From positions 1 through 64,000 of the forward strand of contig CAKRDZ010000001.1 in NCBI GenBank assembly GCA_934316845.1: a DNA stretch of 64,000 bases, written 5' to 3'. Of the stretch, positions 62,616 to 64,000 are shown one piece after another. Every line of letters starts with the position of its first letter. Positions within the stretch are counted from its first letter, which is position 1. Source of the DNA: an uncultured Eubacterium sp. (GTDB taxonomy: Bacteria > Bacillota > Clostridia > Lachnospirales > Lachnospiraceae). A program made the position numbers and the translations under genes. Under the pieces are notes generated by a model. That model was not told the DNA's origin. It saw only the letters and a list, made by a program, of their open reading frames with translations, and made no database searches.

Positions 62616-64000
62616 ATGGCAAAAAAAGGGAAAAAATTACTGGCGCTGATGCTTGTGGCTGCACTTGTACTGGGGGGCGGAAACGGCGGAGCGATACAGG
62701 CAGCAGAGGATTATGAAGTGAAAGATCCGGTCAATACCATGGCGGATGGAACCGGTATCACGACCTGGGACTGTGTGTACTTTGGAAATTACATACAAAA
62801 GGATACCAATGGTGATGGAAAAGTAACCGATGAAGATGAAAAACAGCCGATCAAATGGCGGGTGCTGTCGGTAGAGGAAGACGGAACGGCGCTTCTTTTG
62901 GCAGACAAATTGCTGGATATGCAGCCTTTTGATAAAAATGGGAAAATCGACTGGGAAGAATGTACCCTTCGTACCTGGCTGAACTCTACCTTTTTGAATG
63001 CCGCTTTTACCGAAGCGGAGCAGGAGGAGATCGCAGAGACGGAATTGGAAACAGAGAGTGCTGCGACCGTAACGGACAATATTTATCTCCTGTCGTTAGA
63101 GGAGGTAAGCAATCCGAAGTACGGTTTTCATCCGTTGATCGATTGTGAGAGCAATACAAGAAAAGCAGAAGGTACGGATTTAGCGGTGTTTGATAATGCT
63201 TGGTGGCTGCGTACGCCGATTAAAGAAGATGCTTCTTGGTTTTGTTCGATTGATTCATACGGAAAGAATGCTAAATATGCTTGGAATACATATGACTCTC
63301 TATGGATCCGTCCTGCCCTGCGGTTAAAGCTTTCTGACAGAGCACACTGGAGTTATGCGGGGACGACAGCATCCGAAGAATTCGAAGTGACCGTCGAAAA
63401 TCCGACGGCGGGCAGCCTGTTTTCCGGTACCGTACGGGGATCTGAAAATATTGATCCTGACAGGAGCACGGTTTCCTGGCAGAAAAAGGAAGAGGGAAAA
63501 TGGGTCGATGTCGCGAAAGATGAGAGAGCACAATTACAGCAGGTGTACCGCGCCTGTGTTACCCTGAAAGCAAAAGAGGGAAGTTCATTTGTCGGCTGTG
63601 ATTATGCCCGGTTTAATGGAGAACAGGTGCGACTGACGAAAAAGGACGATGGCAGCCGGACATTCGTCTGTCCGGTTTACAATTATGGAGTGAAAAATCC
63701 GACTAATCCGGAAGCGGATGGAAGCGGAACTTCTACCTGGGACTGCGTTTATTTTGGAAAATATTACCAGAATGATACCAATGGGGATGATAAGGCCGAT
63801 GAAAAAGATGAAAAAGAGCCGGTCAAATGGCGTGTACTGTCCGTGGACTCTGCCGGAAATGCCTTACTTATGGCAGATAAGATTCTGGACTACAGAAATT
63901 TTAATGATAACGAAGCAGGTGACATTGCCTGGGGGCAGAGCGATATGCGGAAATGGCTCAATTCTACCGGCGGGTCGGAGGAAGATCCGGGATTTTTGCA
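62616..64000 (+). CDS. Secreted DUF6273-type repeat protein (3' end missing)
   Basis: The frame starts at ATG 62616 behind AAAGGAGAA and stays open to the window edge (461 codons). A signal peptide (1-30) is followed by two copies of a module with WDCVYFGNY or WDCVYFGKY, an EF-hand-like DTNGDGKVTDEDE loop (DTNGDDKADEKDE in the second), KWRVLSV and LLLADKLLD, then WLRTPI and IRPALRLKL. These match the DUF6273 style of secreted Lachnospiraceae proteins as recalled. An Ig-like stretch joins the copies. The asp-rich loops may bind calcium. The C-terminus lies outside the window. Confidence 0.75.
   Translation, partial: MAKKGKKLLALMLVAALVLGGGNGGAIQAAEDYEVKDPVNTMADGTGITTWDCVYFGNYIQKDTNGDGKVTDEDEKQPIKWRVLSVEEDGTALLLADKLLDMQPFDKNGKIDWEECTLRTWLNSTFLNAAFTEAEQEEIAETELETESAATVTDNIYLLSLEEVSNPKYGFHPLIDCESNTRKAEGTDLAVFDNAWWLRTPIKEDASWFCSIDSYGKNAKYAWNTYDSLWIRPALRLKLSDRAHWSYAGTTASEEFEVTVENPTAGSLFSGTVRGSENIDPDRSTVSWQKKEEGKWVDVAKDERAQLQQVYRACVTLKAKEGSSFVGCDYARFNGEQVRLTKKDDGSRTFVCPVYNYGVKNPTNPEADGSGTSTWDCVYFGKYYQNDTNGDDKADEKDEKEPVKWRVLSVDSAGNALLMADKILDYRNFNDNEAGDIAWGQSDMRKWLNSTGGSEEDPGFL

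Overview
The window reads as chromosomal DNA of an anaerobic Firmicute, most likely a gut Lachnospiraceae of the Roseburia, Butyrivibrio or Eubacterium type. The pointers are moderate GC with AGGAGG ribosome sites, an archaeal-type AspRS joined to gatCAB under a T-box, AddAB instead of RecBCD, a clpC-x-radA neighbourhood, a secreted GH10 xylanase, and many secreted proteins with lysine-rich Ig or Fn3 modules and Pro-Thr linkers. No tRNA, rRNA, CRISPR array or prophage was seen.

Layout. 1-1880: a secreted transglutaminase-like gene lies between two copies of the 3' end of an Rpn-family nuclease/transposase gene. 2015-4713: a BlaI/M56 (BlaR-like) sensor pair with a consensus promoter overlaid by two dyad operators. 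4785-7469: a modular surface protein. 7498-12507: T-box leader, aspS, gatC, gatA, gatB, the tRNA-dependent route to Asn-tRNA (and Gln-tRNA). 12687-13924: an AT-rich island with an Abi_2/AbiF-like HEPN protein flanked by two copies of a small structured RNA, each with its own -10 box and terminator. This is the best candidate here for an unusual system. 14062-15015: an alarmone-hydrolase-like HD protein, a 55-residue membrane protein and a MITE-like hairpin element. 15051-25953: a PadR regulator with two small membrane paralogues, divergent from a nine-gene ABC cluster with three ATPases. 26036-32845: a 2269-residue surface protein. 32926-38873: HD-GYP protein, CaCA exchanger, YugP-like protease, 6S RNA, nadE, and a small FMN_bind-like protein. 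38968-45868: addB and addA. 45917-54887: methyltransferase, a wall hydrolase with SH3 domains, a cohesin-domain protein, clpC, a small conserved protein, radA and a membrane protein. 55009-60749: a secreted protein, an NlpC/P60 hydrolase, ridA, a cytidylate-kinase-like protein and the xylanase. 60750-61253: a repeat-rich gap. 61254-64000: an MFS transporter and the first part of a secreted DUF6273-type protein that runs off the end.

How the parts work together. Housekeeping blocks (tRNA charging, NAD synthesis, recombination, proteolysis) alternate with envelope and secretion genes. Most regulated units carry visible control elements: a T-box, BlaI operators, a PadR-type inverted repeat, and several consensus or extended -10 promoters. 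The two AT-rich loci (transglutaminase and HEPN/ncRNA) look acquired or mobile. Protein-family names come from reading motifs and overall resemblance; no database search was run.
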